Below are positions 34,917-46,000 of a DNA stretch of 64,000 bases, one piece after another; positions within the stretch are counted from its first letter, which is position 1; each line of letters opens with the position of its first letter. This DNA is from Ctenosaura bakeri. Taxonomy: Eukaryota > Chordata > Lepidosauria > Squamata > Iguanidae. Position numbers and translations under genes: made by a program. Location: NCBI GenBank assembly GCA_948474755.1, contig CAOLHI010002114.1:225324-289323 (forward strand). The letters run 5' to 3'. The notes under the pieces were generated by a model. It searched no databases, was not told where the DNA came from, and worked only from the letters and a program-made list of their open reading frames with translations.

Positions 34917-35139
34917 GTTGTGTTCCTTCAAGTCATTTCTCACTTACAGCTACTTTGAGGTAGATCCATCATACGGTTTTCATGGCAAGATTTTTTGAGA
35001 TGAGGTTTGCTTTTGGCTTATTCTGAGGCTGAGTGAGTGTGATTTGACTAATGTGGGTTTCCATGGCTGAATGGTGATTCAAATCATGTTTCCAAGTCAC
35101 AGTCGAATGCTAAAACCACTATACCATGCTGGCTCTTTT
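34917..35139 (-). mobile_element. Sauria-type SINE
   Basis: Minus strand: starts TGTTGTGTTCCTTCAAGTCA (tail), has TTTCATGGCAAGATTTTTTG and GGCTGAGTGAGTGTGA in the body, then GTTTCCATGGCTGAATGG and a tRNA-like head ending CACTATACCATGCTGGCTC. Full length, moderately diverged. Confidence 0.9.
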
Positions 35140-35980
35140 TAACAGCTACATTCAGCCAAATCAAAGTTGTTGTTTTTTAATGTTGTCTGAGTGACATTTT
35201 AAAGAGTTTGGTTCACAGTTCCAAATGCCTATGAGCCAACATGGACACTGGCCATGCTGAATGGGGGATTCTAGAAGTTATAGTCCTCCCAAATAGCTTT
35301 CGTAAACTCTGGTCACTATCAACAGGCAATCAGAATAATCAAATCCACTCTTCTGTGACTGCTTAACCAAGGAAAAAGATCCTTCAGACAAAGGCATCCA
35401 CCAGAAAACCAGCAGTGCTAAGTAGTATCATCAACTTCATTGGTCTCTCCAACCCCTGTGGCTGAGATCAATGGCATACTCATTATGTTTCCAGATTCAG
35501 CAACAGCAGCAGATGAAGGGGATTTTCCTGATGCCTTTAACCAAACTCCAAACTGACAATTGGAGTCTTGTGAAGAGAAAGGAGTACCAATGAACTTCAC
35601 TCATGTTGCAATGCATTTGTTTGAACGCACTTAGTATTGAACATAGCAGTGCATTTGTAGTAGTGCAATTTCTTCCAGTTCTGCAACACTTTCAAAAAGG
35701 GATTGATGAACCTGCTAGCTGCAGAACAATCCAAAAATACTCTGTAAGTGGTAGACTATTTTAGCATCGTACAGTTCTCTTATGTACGCAGTTGGAAAAA
35801 TCCTACCTAATCAGCACCAAAAAGATTTTTCCAGATGCAACCATTCAGAGGCATCCCAAGAAAAAGGGCACATAGCCTCATCCAGGCCAGAAACATCCTG
35901 GATCTCAAGGAAAATTATTTTTTCTGTTGCTAATGGAGTTCAAATTTTATTATCTGGATTTTACAACTCATTTGTATTCT
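35140..35980. other. Unassigned
   Basis: A fragment near 35245-35300 (GGCCATGCTGAATGGGGGAT) resembles a common hAT-type repeat arm but is too short to name. No gene seen. Confidence 0.35.
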
Positions 35981-35984
35981 GGTT

Positions 35985-36165
35985 GAAGATACTCTGCACT
36001 CATACATGCTTCTTTTTTTCTTTTCTTTTTTTTTCTTTTTTTGCATATATATTGTTTTCTTTTCAGAAAATGTTGTTTCCCACACTGAAAATCCTGTTTT
36101 CTGGGGGAAAAAGTGAATTTTTGTGCAGAATAAATCTCAAATTGCAAAGATTTGCACAAGTCCAC
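35985..36165. repeat. TTTTCTGCACAGAAAA-type repeat
   Basis: A poly-pyrimidine T/C run (36008-36042), then TTTTCTTTTCAGAAAATGTT, ACTGAAAATCCTGTTTTC and TTTTTGTGCAGAATAAATC. The CAGAATAA right-end motif is shared with copies at 3.1 and 48.0 kb. The 166-codon frame across 35782-36282 is a by-product of the A/T-skewed repeat. Confidence 0.5.
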
Positions 36166-36579
36166 AATTCTCCATGTAAGGATTTCCTGACACTTGAGAA
36201 ACATAATTTTCAACCATTTCAAAATATTTTTGAATATTCTCTCCATCTCCGTTTAGGAAGGGGGAAAGTGAATATTCTTTAGTACAAGAACCCCAGCTAA
36301 GGACACAGGGATCTTGCATCATCTTTGAAACAAACTGAATGAAAGAAGTTTGTAGCATAAGCTTTCATAGACTCAGCCTACTTCATTAAATTGGTTTTGG
36401 AGGAATGCAGTAGTTCAAAGGTAATTTTGTGGGGAAGTTTTGACCACTCTGTGAGGTTAATAGAGAATTCTGACTTCCATGATACCAAACTACAATGTCA
36501 CAGACATAGTTTGGATTTATTAATATATAAGTCACTAACAGGATGCCTGCCACTGTTCTTTCACTTCATTTGAACATCT

Positions 36580-37200
36580 CCTCCAAGATGGGAAAGACAT
36601 TCTTTTAAGGCAAAAGGGGCTAAAAATGTAACTTGTTAAAATCTGTCTAAACTTTGCAATGTTTGTCTTGAAACAAAAGAGATCCCCAACTCTGGAAACT
36701 GAATTTTATGCTGTGATAGAAGAGCTTTACTTCTTCATTTGCATCTCTAGTGAAATGCAAAACAGTCCAAGTGAAACTATGGTAAAATGTAAATAGCTCA
36801 TACAGTGATCATAAATTACAAACGAAAGTTGCTTGTAATGTATCCTCTTCTGGCTTTTGAGAAACTTAGCGCATTTTTATAGCCAAAACTTCAAAGGACA
36901 AAAGCTGCTTCATAAAATGGTCTAATGTTCATTCTGAACCACTAAGGATAATTCTGAATCTTTAAAAGTTTTATAGTTCTTAAATGATTACAAGAAACCC
37001 AGCAAGTAATATAATGACCATGATTGTTTTTTAACCAGAACCAGATCAGAAACTACTGTGTACGATATGGATTATGGACAAAAAAAATCCCTTTTTTTTT
37101 AACCTGCCCAACAAATTTTACACTTCACAAATTACTATAGATTTTGAAGCATTTATTCTTGAATAGAGCTTCAATATTTCTTCAAATATCAGAATGTATG
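36580..37200. other. Candidate conserved non-coding block
   Basis: About 600 bp without repeats, nearly CpG-free, with clustered sites such as CTTCATTTGCATCTC and GAAATGCAAAAC (paired octamer-like sites, near 36736-36765), CATAAATTACAAACG and TTTTATAGCC. Typical look of a regulatory element; conservation is not testable from one sequence. Confidence 0.3.
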
Positions 37201-37552
37201 TAAAGAGTCTGTGTGCATATCCGGTGGTGTTATGACCATGCTTGGATTACATGGTTACATGCTATGATTCAGGTTTAGTAAAATAAGGATGCAAAGAACA
37301 CAGTTTTTGTCATCCTAAGGGATATCTTGACACATCAAAACATTTCTTTGAGAACATAGTCAACCACCACACCCTTTTCCTCCCCATTTTGGAATGTTTT
37401 TACAAAACTTTATTTACACAAAAACTTGTGGGGGTTTTGTACAACTTAAGTCCTGAAATATGAAAAATCATTAACAAATGCAGAAATGTCACTTATGTAA
37501 TCTTGTCCAGCGGGGAGCAAATGTGAACGTTTTCACTTTTATTTCTTGCATG

Positions 37553-37775
37553 TCCTCAAGTAATTCGCAATTTATAGAGACTCTAAGGTGAACTGATGAT
37601 AGGGTTTTTCTGGCAAAATTCGTTCAGAGCGGATTTGCCATTGTTTTCTTCTGAGGTTGAGAGAGTTACACTTGCCCAAGTTCACCTAGTGGTTTTCCAT
37701 GGCGGAATGGGATTTCAACTCTGACCTCCTAGAATCCTAGTCCAACTCTGAGACCACCACACCATGATGGCTCTT
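37553..37775 (-). mobile_element. Sauria-type SINE
   Basis: Minus strand: CCTCAAGTAATTCGCAATTT (tail), CTCTAAGGTGAACTGATGAT, CTTCTGAGGTTGAGAGAGTT, CACTTGCCCAAGTTCACC, TTTTCCATGGCGGAATGG, and a head ending CCACCACACCATGATGGCTC. Full length. Confidence 0.9.
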
Positions 37776-37980
37776 GCATTTTTATACAGAAGAACAAAAT
37801 AAATGAGCATTTACAATTTTAGAAGAGGATGTTACCTGTCCCTCCTGTATTCCATGCAGATGAGGACAGAGGAACAAGACCATGCCTACTTGACATGCCA
37901 CCAATATCTCTTCCTCTCCAGGCAAAAGATATACTGTTCAAATAGGGCCTACACTTGTGATTATCAATTGCATAGTCTAT

Positions 37981-38144
37981 GGGCCCTTTCACGCTACACA
38001 ATTATAGCATCATGATTCTACTTTAATGGTGATGGCTGCATTCTATAAAATCCTGGGGTTTGTATTTTGCAAATCATATAATTCCATATGAACCATGGCA
38101 ATTAAAATGGAATCATAAGCTATAATTGCATAATATGAAAGGCC
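37981..38144. mobile_element. Older palindromic MITE related to PAL200
   Basis: Left end GGGCCCTTTCACGCTACACA and ATTATAGCATCATGATTC; right end GAATCATAAGCTATAATTGC and ATAATATGAAAGGCC. The centre is internally deleted compared with 30.6 kb. No matching flank duplication. Confidence 0.75.
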
Positions 38145-39127
38145 ACATAGCTGCACAATTAACATGGCAGATGAATTCCACAGATTCACATTATCCTGAC
38201 CTACATACCTTGAATTTTGCACAATGGGTTCTGTTCAAACATTTCATACACACCACATGAGCATCCAGGGGTGACTGACAGAAAGATGTGGGACATATGC
38301 AGTGGGTATGAGAGGAATGAGATTGCTCCTTCTATACCAATATAAATGGCAGTAATGGTTGACATGTAGCCTTGTTATTGTACTGCAACTTTCATTTTCT
38401 CTAGCTTCATGTCCAACAGTGAGAGGTTGTTGGAGGTATAGAGTGAGATAAAATATTTTAACTCCAAATTCACTCAAAGCAGACCAAACCTTCAGTGGTG
38501 CTTCTACAAGAGGAATAATATGAAAAACGACAGCCTTAAGGTAGACTTATATGGTATGCTAAAATGATGTGCTGAATTGGTATATGGACAGAGTGTTTCT
38601 CAACTATACGTATTTTGGGACTGAAGTAGTTTGGGGAAGCTGAGACTAAAGTTATGTCAATCAGGCCACAAATTAAAATCAAAGTATGAGTCAAATTATG
38701 AGTGTTTAATCACCATCACCACCATCATCATCATGGGGAAAGGGTGGAGCCTATCAGAATCTGGTATGTCCTTAGATGAGTCAAGTCTGAGGAGAACCTG
38801 ATGAATGGTGATGGTGTTGTGTGGTAAAAACAAAACAAAAAAACAAAATGAATTTCTTTGACAGGAAGAAAAAGCATTGTTCTAATTGTGCCTGTCAAAA
38901 GAATTCTTCAAAAATATGTTAGGTGAGTATAATAAATTTAGGAGCTTTGAGAATACAGACTGTCTCCTGGCATTTAATTATTTCTAGTCCTGCCACACTG
39001 GCTGATCTTTCGTATGTCTAAGAATCAGAGAGAAAGAGAGAGGGAGTAACCTGATGTATCATGAGTAAAGACAGAGAAAGCTCTTGTATTTTCCTTTCCT
39101 TTTTCTCCTACCATCAAGACAAGATAC
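38145..39127. other. Unassigned
   Basis: Short (CAT/CAC)n tract near 38710-38735. No gene or named repeat seen. Confidence 0.4.
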
Positions 39128-39144
39128 TTGTTAGAACAATTTTT

Positions 39145-39387
39145 TTATTATTATTTTTTATAAAACCGTCATCCTTACAAGCGTCAATTATCTTCTAGAC
39201 ATGTTAATATTTACAATATATAAAATTCTGTCTTGTATAGATATATCAATACATCAATGAATAAATCAGTAAATTTGTACAGTTTTCGATACTTACATTT
39301 CAATTTTTACATTTGTTTCTTGTAACCTTATTGTCATAGGTTAGGATCTTCTGTTTTATTATTTAAATATTCTTATTCTTAATCATG
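39145..39387 (-). mobile_element. L1 3' UTR and A-rich tail (terminal part)
   Basis: Minus-strand 3' end of the nested L1. On the plus strand it begins with a T-rich run, TTATTATTATTTTTTATAAA, next to the left target duplication. No coding sequence. Joined to the remaining L1 at 41541 across the CR1 insertion. Confidence 0.75.
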
Positions 39388-41540
39388 TCATAGAATCATA
39401 GAATCATAGAAATGTAGAGTTGGAAGAGACCACAGGGGCCATCCAGTCCAACCCCCTGCCTGCAGGAACACCCTCAAAGCACTCCCGACAGATGGCCATC
39501 AAGCATCTGCTTAAAAACCTCCAAGGAAGGAGACTCCACTACACTCCAAGGCAGCATATTCCACTGCCGAACAGCCCTGACTGTCAGGAAGTTCTTCCTG
39601 AGGTTCAGGTGGAATCTCCTTTCCTGCAGCTTGAATCCATTGCTCCTTGTCCTAGTCTCTGGAGTAGTAGAAAACAATCCCTCTCCTTCCTCTACATGGC
39701 ATCCCTTCAAATATTTAAACATAGCTATCATGTCCCCTCTTTAACCTTCTCTTCTGCAGACTAAACATACCCAGCTCTCTAAGTCTATCCTCTTAGGGCA
39801 TGGCTTCCAGGCCTCCCACCATTTTGGTTGCCCTCCTCTGGACTTGCTCCAGCTTGACCATGTCCTTCATTAATTGCGGTGCCCAGAACTGGACACAGTA
39901 TTCAAGGTGAGGTCTAACCAAAGCAGAGTAGAGTGGTACCAGTACCTCCCTCGATCTAGACACCATACTCCTATTGATGCAGCTGAGAATTGCATTGGCT
40001 TTCTTGGCTGCCGCATCACACTGCTGACTCATGTTCAGCTTGTGGTCTATTAAGACTCCTAGATTCCTTTCACATGTACTGTTATCCAGCCACATGTTCC
40101 CCATCCTATATTTCTGTATTCCGTTTTTTCTACCTAAGTGTAGGACCTTACACTTCTCTCTGTTGAATTTCATTTTGTTCGCCTTGGCCCAGCTCTCCAA
40201 TCTATCCAGGTCATTTTGAATTTTGATCCTGTCCTCTGGCATATTAGCAACCCCTCTTGATTTGGTGTCATCCGCAAATTTGATGAGCATGCCCTCTATT
40301 CCTTCATCCAAGTCATTGATAAAAATATTGAACAGCACTGGGCTCAGGACAGAACCCTGTGGCACCTCACTAGTCAATTCTCTCCAGGATGAAAAGCAGC
40401 CATTCGTGATCACCCTTTGGGTTCGGTCGGTCAACCAATTACAAATCCAACTAACAGTAGCCCTGTCCAGCCCACATTCTACTACCTTTTTTGCAAGAAT
40501 GTCATGGGGAAATTAGTCAAAGGCCTTACTGAAATCAAGATATGCTACATCCACAGCATTCCCTTCATCTATCAAGCTAGTAACTCTATCATAAAAAGAG
40601 ATAAGATTGGTCTGGCATGACTTATTTTTGAGAAATCGGGTATGATGTCAGGCTGACTGGGTGATAATTGTTTGGGTCCTCTTTTTCCCTTCATGAAGAT
40701 GGGGATAACACTTGCCCTCTTCCAGTCTGCTGGAACTTCTCCTGTCCTCCAAGATTTCTCAAGGATTATAGCAAGCAGTTCCAAAATGACCTCTGCCAGC
40801 TCTTTCAATATCCTAGGATGCAATTCATCTGGCCCTGGAGACTTGAATTCATCCAGTATGGCCAGGTATTCCTGTACCACCTCTCTACCTATTATGTGCC
40901 TCATTTCCCCTGCTTCCTCACCTGCTCCCCAACCGCCAGGATGAGTGCTTGTATCCTTCTGGGAAAAAACGGAGGCAAAGAAGGTGTTAAGTAGTTCTGC
41001 CTTTTCTCTTCCCCCTGTTAGTAATTCGCCATCTTCTCTGCGCAGCAACCCTATCTTCTCCTTCTTTTTCCTTTTGCTGCAGACATATTTTAAAAAGCCC
41101 TTTTTATTGTTTTTAATGTCTCTGGCCAGCCTAAGTTCATTCTGTGCTTTAACCTTTCTGACCTCCTCCCTACATCTCCTAGCTACTTGCTTAAATTCTT
41201 CTTTGGTGGTTTCCCCCTTCTTCCATTTACTATACATGTTTCTCTTAACACTTAGCTCAGCTGAGAGTTCTTTAGTCAACCATTCTGGTTTCTTCAGATG
41301 CCTTCCATTTTTCCTCCTTATTGGCACAGTTTTAGACTGTGTCTTCAGTATCTCCTTTTTAAGGAACTCCCATGCCTCCTGAACTCCTTTCCCTTTCACT
41401 ATTCCTGACCACGGAATTCCAGCCAGCAGCTCCCTAAGTTTACATAAGTCCACTTTTGTAAAATCTACATATCTATGCCAACCTTTTACTTTTGAATTTC
41501 TTAATTTGATCCTATTCCTTTTTCCCTGTCGTATCAAGTT
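39388..41540 (-). mobile_element. CR1 LINE, 5'-truncated
   Basis: About 2.15 kb. The 3' end (left) shows TCATAGAATCATAGAATCAT, the CR1 terminal octamer-like repeat, then AGAGTTGGAAGAGACCAC. The 5' end is truncated in the region between endonuclease and RT, near 41537. No target duplication was seen, as usual for CR1. Less decayed than the other CR1 copies in the window (long frames of 321, 213 and 85 codons), so probably younger. It lies within the L1 3' UTR. Confidence 0.92.
39474..41537 (-). pseudogene. CR1 reverse transcriptase (broken)
   Basis: Coding remains of the CR1 polyprotein, reading right to left. 41537-40572: basic linker (CREEVRKVKAQNELRLARDI), then FASVFSQ, FKSPGPDELHPRILKEL and TGEVPADWKRASVIPIFMKG, the start of RT. 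Next, roughly 90 bp are missing: the frame passes directly from the NYxPVSLTS-like motif (near 40660) to RFLKNKSCQTNLISF (near 40630), so an RT segment is lost. A stop lies in the KAFD motif (KAFD*FPHD, near 40517). 40434-39793: [20 protein letters not shown] and the catalytic FADDTK, then [20 protein letters not shown] and [15 protein letters not shown]. 39731-39474: FKYLKG ... SNGFKLQERRFHLNLRKNF ... VESPSLEVFKQMLDGHL. It cannot encode an active enzyme; the FADD core itself is intact. Confidence 0.9.
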
Positions 41541-41714
41541 AACTTCCTACTTTCTCTTGTTTGGATATTTAAAGTTTCATTTTCCGTTACCTCCTCCTTA
41601 ACTTTATTTTTGTTGACTTGCCTGAATATTGATATTATTTAGATTTATTTGACTATTTTGCTAACTGTCTGTCTTTACTTTTTTTCTTTCATTCTTTCTC
41701 CTCTCCTTGACATA
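41541..41714 (-). mobile_element. L1 3' UTR segment between CR1 and PAL200
   Basis: About 174 bp of T/C-rich DNA flanked by two later insertions. Assigned to L1 by position and composition only, as it has no coding motif. Confidence 0.6.
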
Positions 41715-41916
41715 GGCCATTTCTGCACTACATTGTTATAGTGCTATTATTTCACTTTCAACATCCTATGGAATCCTGGGGTTTGTAGTTTAGGGAGGGG
41801 CATTTAGAATTCTCAGCCAAAGAGCTCTTGAGCATCAATAAACTACAAACCCCAGAATTCCACAGGATGTTGAAAGTGGAATAATAGCACTATAACAGTG
41901 TAGTATAGTCAGGTCC
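41715..41916. mobile_element. PAL200 MITE inserted in L1
   Basis: GGCCATTTCTGCACTACATT, GTTATAGTGCTATTATTTC, ACTTTCAACATCCTATGG on the left and CCACAGGATGTTGAAAGTGG, AATAATAGCACTATAACAG, TGTAGTATAG on the right. The right terminus is altered, so a flank duplication cannot be seen. Confidence 0.85.
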
Positions 41917-42019
41917 AGTTGTTTTCAGTATATTGTTTCACTGTCTCCGTTTCTCTTACTTCCGTGCCTTTCCTCTCTCCTCTCATTGTTCTAGTTAGGG
42001 CATCATATGTTGCCAATTC

Positions 42020-45000
42020 TCAAAGTTTATTCAACCATTCCTCCAATTCTGGTATTTTATCTCTTCTCCAATGTTTTGCCAATATTATTCTAGCTGCTGT
42101 GACCATGTATAGTATTGTATCTTTATGTTTTATGTAAGCTGTATCCACCTGGTGTATCATGTTTAATAAAAATATCTCTGGTGACATTGGTATATTTATT
42201 TGTAAGATCTCTGTCATGCTTTTATGATTTTTTTCCCAAATTTTCCTTGTTTCCAAACATTGCCACCACATATGATAAAATGTACCATTTTTATTTTTTT
42301 TTTACATTTCCAGCATTTTTTCGCATTCATCTTATACATTTTACTTAACTTGTCTGGGTCCAAGTACCATCTGTACAGTATTTTAAAATGATTCTCTTTC
42401 AAATCTTGTGCCAAAGTAAATTTTTGAATGTCTCTCCAACTTTTCTCCCAGTATTCCAGCTTTATTTCGTGACCTATGTTGCATGCCCACACGATCATTG
42501 TATTTTTTACTATTTCCATCTCTAATTCTCTATCTAACATAAATTTATAGAAATAGGATGTATGATGTTCTTTTTTCTCAAATATTATTTTTTCAAATTC
42601 ATTTAATTGACTGTTATTCTCAAAACCTTCCAGCTTTTGGTCCATTTTAAACCTTTCCTTCAATTGCATCTGTAAGAACCACTGACAGTTCCAACCTTCA
42701 TTTGCCAACTGTTCCCTTGTTTTTATTCGTAGGGCATCTTTTCCATCCGTTGTTATTATTTCTTTATATGTAATCCAAGTTTCTTTTGTATCCTTTGATT
42801 TCCCAAATAAGGCTTCCTGCGGAAACACCCATAATGGAATTCTGGAATATAATTTCTTTTTCCATCTCTTCCAGATTTCTAAAAGTGATCTTCTGATGTA
42901 ATGATTTGTAAAATCTTTATCTGTGTTCACTTTATTGTACCAAAGTTATATGTGCCATCCAAATCTGAGATCTGCTCCTTCTATATTCAATGTTCTTTCA
43001 TTTTCCAACTTTATCCAATCTCTTATCCAAGTCATTCCATTTGCTTGATAGTATAGTTTTAAGTCGGGTACTCCACAACCTCCTCTTTCCTTTTTTTCTA
43101 TCAAAATTTTCCATTTGATTCCGGTTTTTTCCCCACCCCAAATGTATTTTGAGAGGTCTTTCTGCCACTCTCTGAAACATCTTTTATTGATTATTACTGG
43201 TAGGTTCTGAAATAGGTAATTCATCTTTGGTAAAACCATCATTTTTATTGCCAACATTCTTCCTAATAGGGATAAGTTCAGATTTGACCATTTCTGCAAG
43301 TCTTGTTTAATCTCGCTCCATTTTGACCTATAGTTATTTTCAAACAGTTCATTATTCTGTCTAGTCATTATTATCCCCAAATATTTAATTTTCTTCTCTT
43401 CTTTAAAGCCTGTCATCTGGATCAAATCTTCTATTTTTTCCTTCCTCATATTATTTGTTAATATTTTTGTTTTCTCTTTATTAATTTTAAAACCAGCCAA
43501 TTCGCCAAATTCACTACCTATTTCCATCAATTTCTTCGCACTTTGTTTGGGGTCTTCCAGAAAAATCACGAGGTTGTCTGCATAAGCTTTTAGTTTATAT
43601 TCCTGTCCTCTTATTTTAGCTCCTTTAATCTCCTTTTCTGATCTTATGGCTCTCAACAGGATTTCTAGAGTCATTATAAAAAGTAGAGGCAAAAGCGGGC
43701 AACCCTGTCAATTACCCTTTTTTATTTCTATAGGTAAGGTCTTTTCTCCATTTATTATAAGTTGCGCTTTGCAATTTTTGTATATTTGTCTTATCCATTT
43801 GATGAACTTATTTCCACAGTTCATCTTGTCCATTAATGCGATCATGAACTCCTGCTCCAGGTTGTCAAATGCTTTTTCTGCATCCACAAAGACCATTGCA
43901 CATTTTCTCTTGTTGTGCTTCTCATAATATTCAATCATATTTATCACAGTTCTTGTATTGTCTCTACTGTATCTTCTCGGTAAAAACCCGTTTTGGTCCT
44001 CGTGGATTATTTTCTGCAGTATTTTCTTCATCCTTTCAGCAATTATATTTGTAAATATTTTATAGTCAATATTTAACAATGCAATTGGATGATAGCTGCT
44101 TGGTTCTCCCGGGTCTTTCCCTTCTTTTAAAATCAATGTTATGTTCATTTCACTCCACGAGTCTGGTTTCCCATTATTCTCAACTTCATTGAACATTTTT
44201 TGCATCGGTATGCTTAGTTCTTCTTGGAGTTCTTTATAATAAAATGCAGGGAACCCATCTGGACCTGGAGACTTTGCTATCTTTAGTTTCTTGACCACCT
44301 CAGTAACTTCCATCATTGATATATTTGCATTTAAGCTGGTTCTTTGTTCTTCTGTCAGTAATGGGACCTTTTGTCTTTGGAGATATTCCTCTATTTTCTC
44401 CTTTAGTTTTGTATTCGTCCTTGATGATACAAGTCTTTATAAAATTTTCTAAAGGAGCTCTTTATTATCTCTTGATCTGAGATTTCTTTATTCCCCTTCT
44501 TGACTTGTAATATTAAGTTTCTCTCTCTCTTTTCCTTAACCTGTACGCGAGCCACCTCCCAGGTTTATCTGTGTTTTCAAAATGTTTCTGCTTCATTATT
44601 CTTAATTTCTTTTCGATTTCTTGTAGGTTTTCTGTCTTTATTTCTTCTTGCAATCTTTTTATCTCCTTTTTTATTTTTTTGTTTACAGGATTTTTTCTTA
44701 ACTTCTCCTCTTTCTTTTTTATTTCTGTTTCTAACTTTTTGATCTTTTCCAGTCTTTGTTTTCTCATTTCCGAGTTCCATTTTATGAAAAGCCCTCTCAT
44801 TACAGCTTTCCCAGCATCCCAGATTACTTTAGATGAAATGTCTTCTGTGGTACTGATTTTAAAGTAATTCCTCAATTCTTCTTTAGCTTTTTTCAGGTAC
44901 TCTTCATTTCGCGATATCATATCATTTATTTGCCAATTAGTATAAGTATTGCTCTTTTTTATTCCTATTTTCATTTGGATTGGATTATGGTCGCATAATA

Positions 45001-45030
45001 TCCTGGGAAGTGTTTCCATATTTATGAATT
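42020..45030 (-). pseudogene. L1 ORF2 (endonuclease end, RT, C-terminal domain), broken
   Basis: Reading right to left. 45030-44513: the last part of the AP endonuclease domain (LCDHNPIQMKIG, the SDHxP-like motif) followed by a long Lys/Glu-rich linker. 44316-43708: RT motifs KSPGPDGFPAFYYKELQEEL, ITLILKEGKDP, HPIALLNIDYKIFTNIIAER, QNGFLPRR and VFVDAEKAFD; a TGA at 43708-43710 replaces the Arg of the TRQGCPLSP motif. 43692-42946: QGCPLLPLLF region and YADN at 43573-43584, where active enzymes have YADD, so the last catalytic Asp is lost. 42930-42020: C-terminal domain with a CWKCKKKIKMVHFI zinc-knuckle-like segment and, after a frameshift near 42230, IILAKHWRRDKIPELEEW. Start codon and most of the endonuclease are missing. 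Dead copy. Confidence 0.92.
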
Positions 45031-45047
45031 TTGTTAGAACAATTTTT

Positions 45048-45334
45048 AATGACCCCAATAGTGCTACATTAGGCACTTTTAAATGTGCGTTGTCTGTAAG
45101 ATGGTCCAGTAAGCATAACTACTTACAGTACTTCTGTTTTAAGTAACCAGATTGTAATATGAACAGAATGTTAAGGCTGTAGATAATAAATCTATTCTCC
45201 TGATCAACAATTTTCTCACATCAGCTACATTACGGACCTGATACTCAAAAGAGCTATCATGACATAGAAACTCTAATATAATATCTTGAAATCAGTAACT
45301 ATGATATTCAATAATGATATACAATAGGAACATT
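45048..45334. other. Pre-insertion flank, unassigned
   Basis: Unique-looking sequence that continues the target locus interrupted at 39127. No gene seen. Confidence 0.4.
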
Positions 45335-45425
45335 TATTTATTAATTTATTTGATCTCCTGCCTTTCTCCCAAAAGGGGATTAATTTTTCCCCACTGTGAT
45401 TCTGAATACAAAGTACAACATGGCA
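45335..45425 (-). mobile_element. Possible L2/CR1-type LINE tail
   Basis: TTTATTAATTTATTTGATCT, CCTGCCTTTCTCCCAAAAGG is the minus-strand form of the 'GGAGAAAGGC(G/A)GG.AT.AAATAAA' tail. Only the tail is visible. Confidence 0.45.
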
Positions 45426-45498
45426 TGAAATGCATTGCTGTGATTATAACTGGACCCTCAGATGTACTTCACTGGGCATTAGCTATGCAGAAAGGAGG

Positions 45499-45686
45499 AT
45501 GTCCATTCTGCTGATGATCAAAGCATGGCTGGATGAGATTTCCCCTCTCCTCCTGCCAGCCACCAAGGCTAGGACAGTCAAAAATGTAGAACCTCTATCA
45601 CATTTCTTCATTGTAGTCTCACTGGCTGGCAGGAGGGGGATGGAAATGTCATCTGCCCACACCCTGATCACCAGCAGAATGGACGT
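45499..45686. repeat. Long imperfect hairpin (about 75-bp arms)
   Basis: Left arm (about 45499-45573) begins GTCCATTCTGCTGATGATCA and contains CTCCTCCTGCCAGCCACCAA. Right arm (about 45611-45686) reads TGGCTGGCAGGAGGGGGATG and ends TGATCACCAGCAGAATGGAC. The loop is about 37 bp. Arms pair at roughly four of five positions. Because of the symmetry, both strands carry related open frames (90 and 91 codons) encoding similar peptides. No TIR/TSD signature was found, so it could be a MITE of unknown type, a locally inverted duplication or an RNA hairpin. Confidence 0.8.
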
Positions 45687-45814
45687 GCTTGTCTCCACAT
45701 GACTGATACTCAATAAAGAAGAGGGTTTTGAGTGGGCAGGGGGTAGGCCAGGAGGCATTACTTAATTCTACAACTAAGGTAGCTTATATAGAATTCTGGC
45801 CACTATTTTTTGTT

Positions 45815-46000
45815 TGCTTGTTTTTTCTGCTAAAACCACATTTTTGTGTGTGTAAAAACTACATGTTTTTCTCCATGGTACAACTTCCTGAAAAACTTTG
45901 GGATGTAGAAATACCAGGGGCAAACAGCATGGAGATATTAATTTTTTCCCTGCAGTGGGAACAAAAATACAGAAATAATTCATCCTTGCATGCAAGGACC
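45815..46000. repeat. TTTTCTGCACAGAAAA-type repeat, decayed
   Basis: TTTTTTCTGCTAAAACCACA, TTTGTGTGTGTAAAAACTAC, ATGTTTTTCTCCATGG, CTGAAAAACTTTGGGATG and TTTTTTCCCTGCAGTGGG are spaced motif variants. Weakest copy of the family. Confidence 0.35.

Larger units (their letters stand above)
39128..45047 (-). mobile_element. Nested insertion: L1 invaded by CR1 and PAL200 (17-bp TSD)
   Basis: TTGTTAGAACAATTTTT occurs at 39128-39144 and 45031-45047. Between them a minus-strand L1 runs from its 5' truncation point (45030) to its A-rich 3' end (39145). The right flank reads, on the minus strand, TT|AAAAATTG at the duplication start, the expected L1 endonuclease target. The L1 sequence is split by CR1 (39388-41540) and by a PAL200 MITE (41715-41916), which must have arrived later. 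L1's own part is about 3.5 kb. Confidence 0.9.

Noticed and set aside
35782..36282. 166-codon plus-strand frame as a gene
   Set aside because: Much of it crosses a T/C-rich dispersed repeat, with a low-complexity Phe/Ser run; no domain or splice context.
45430..45758. Conserved protein encoded on both strands at the hairpin
   Set aside because: The similar peptides result from the inverted repeat; no family was recognised.
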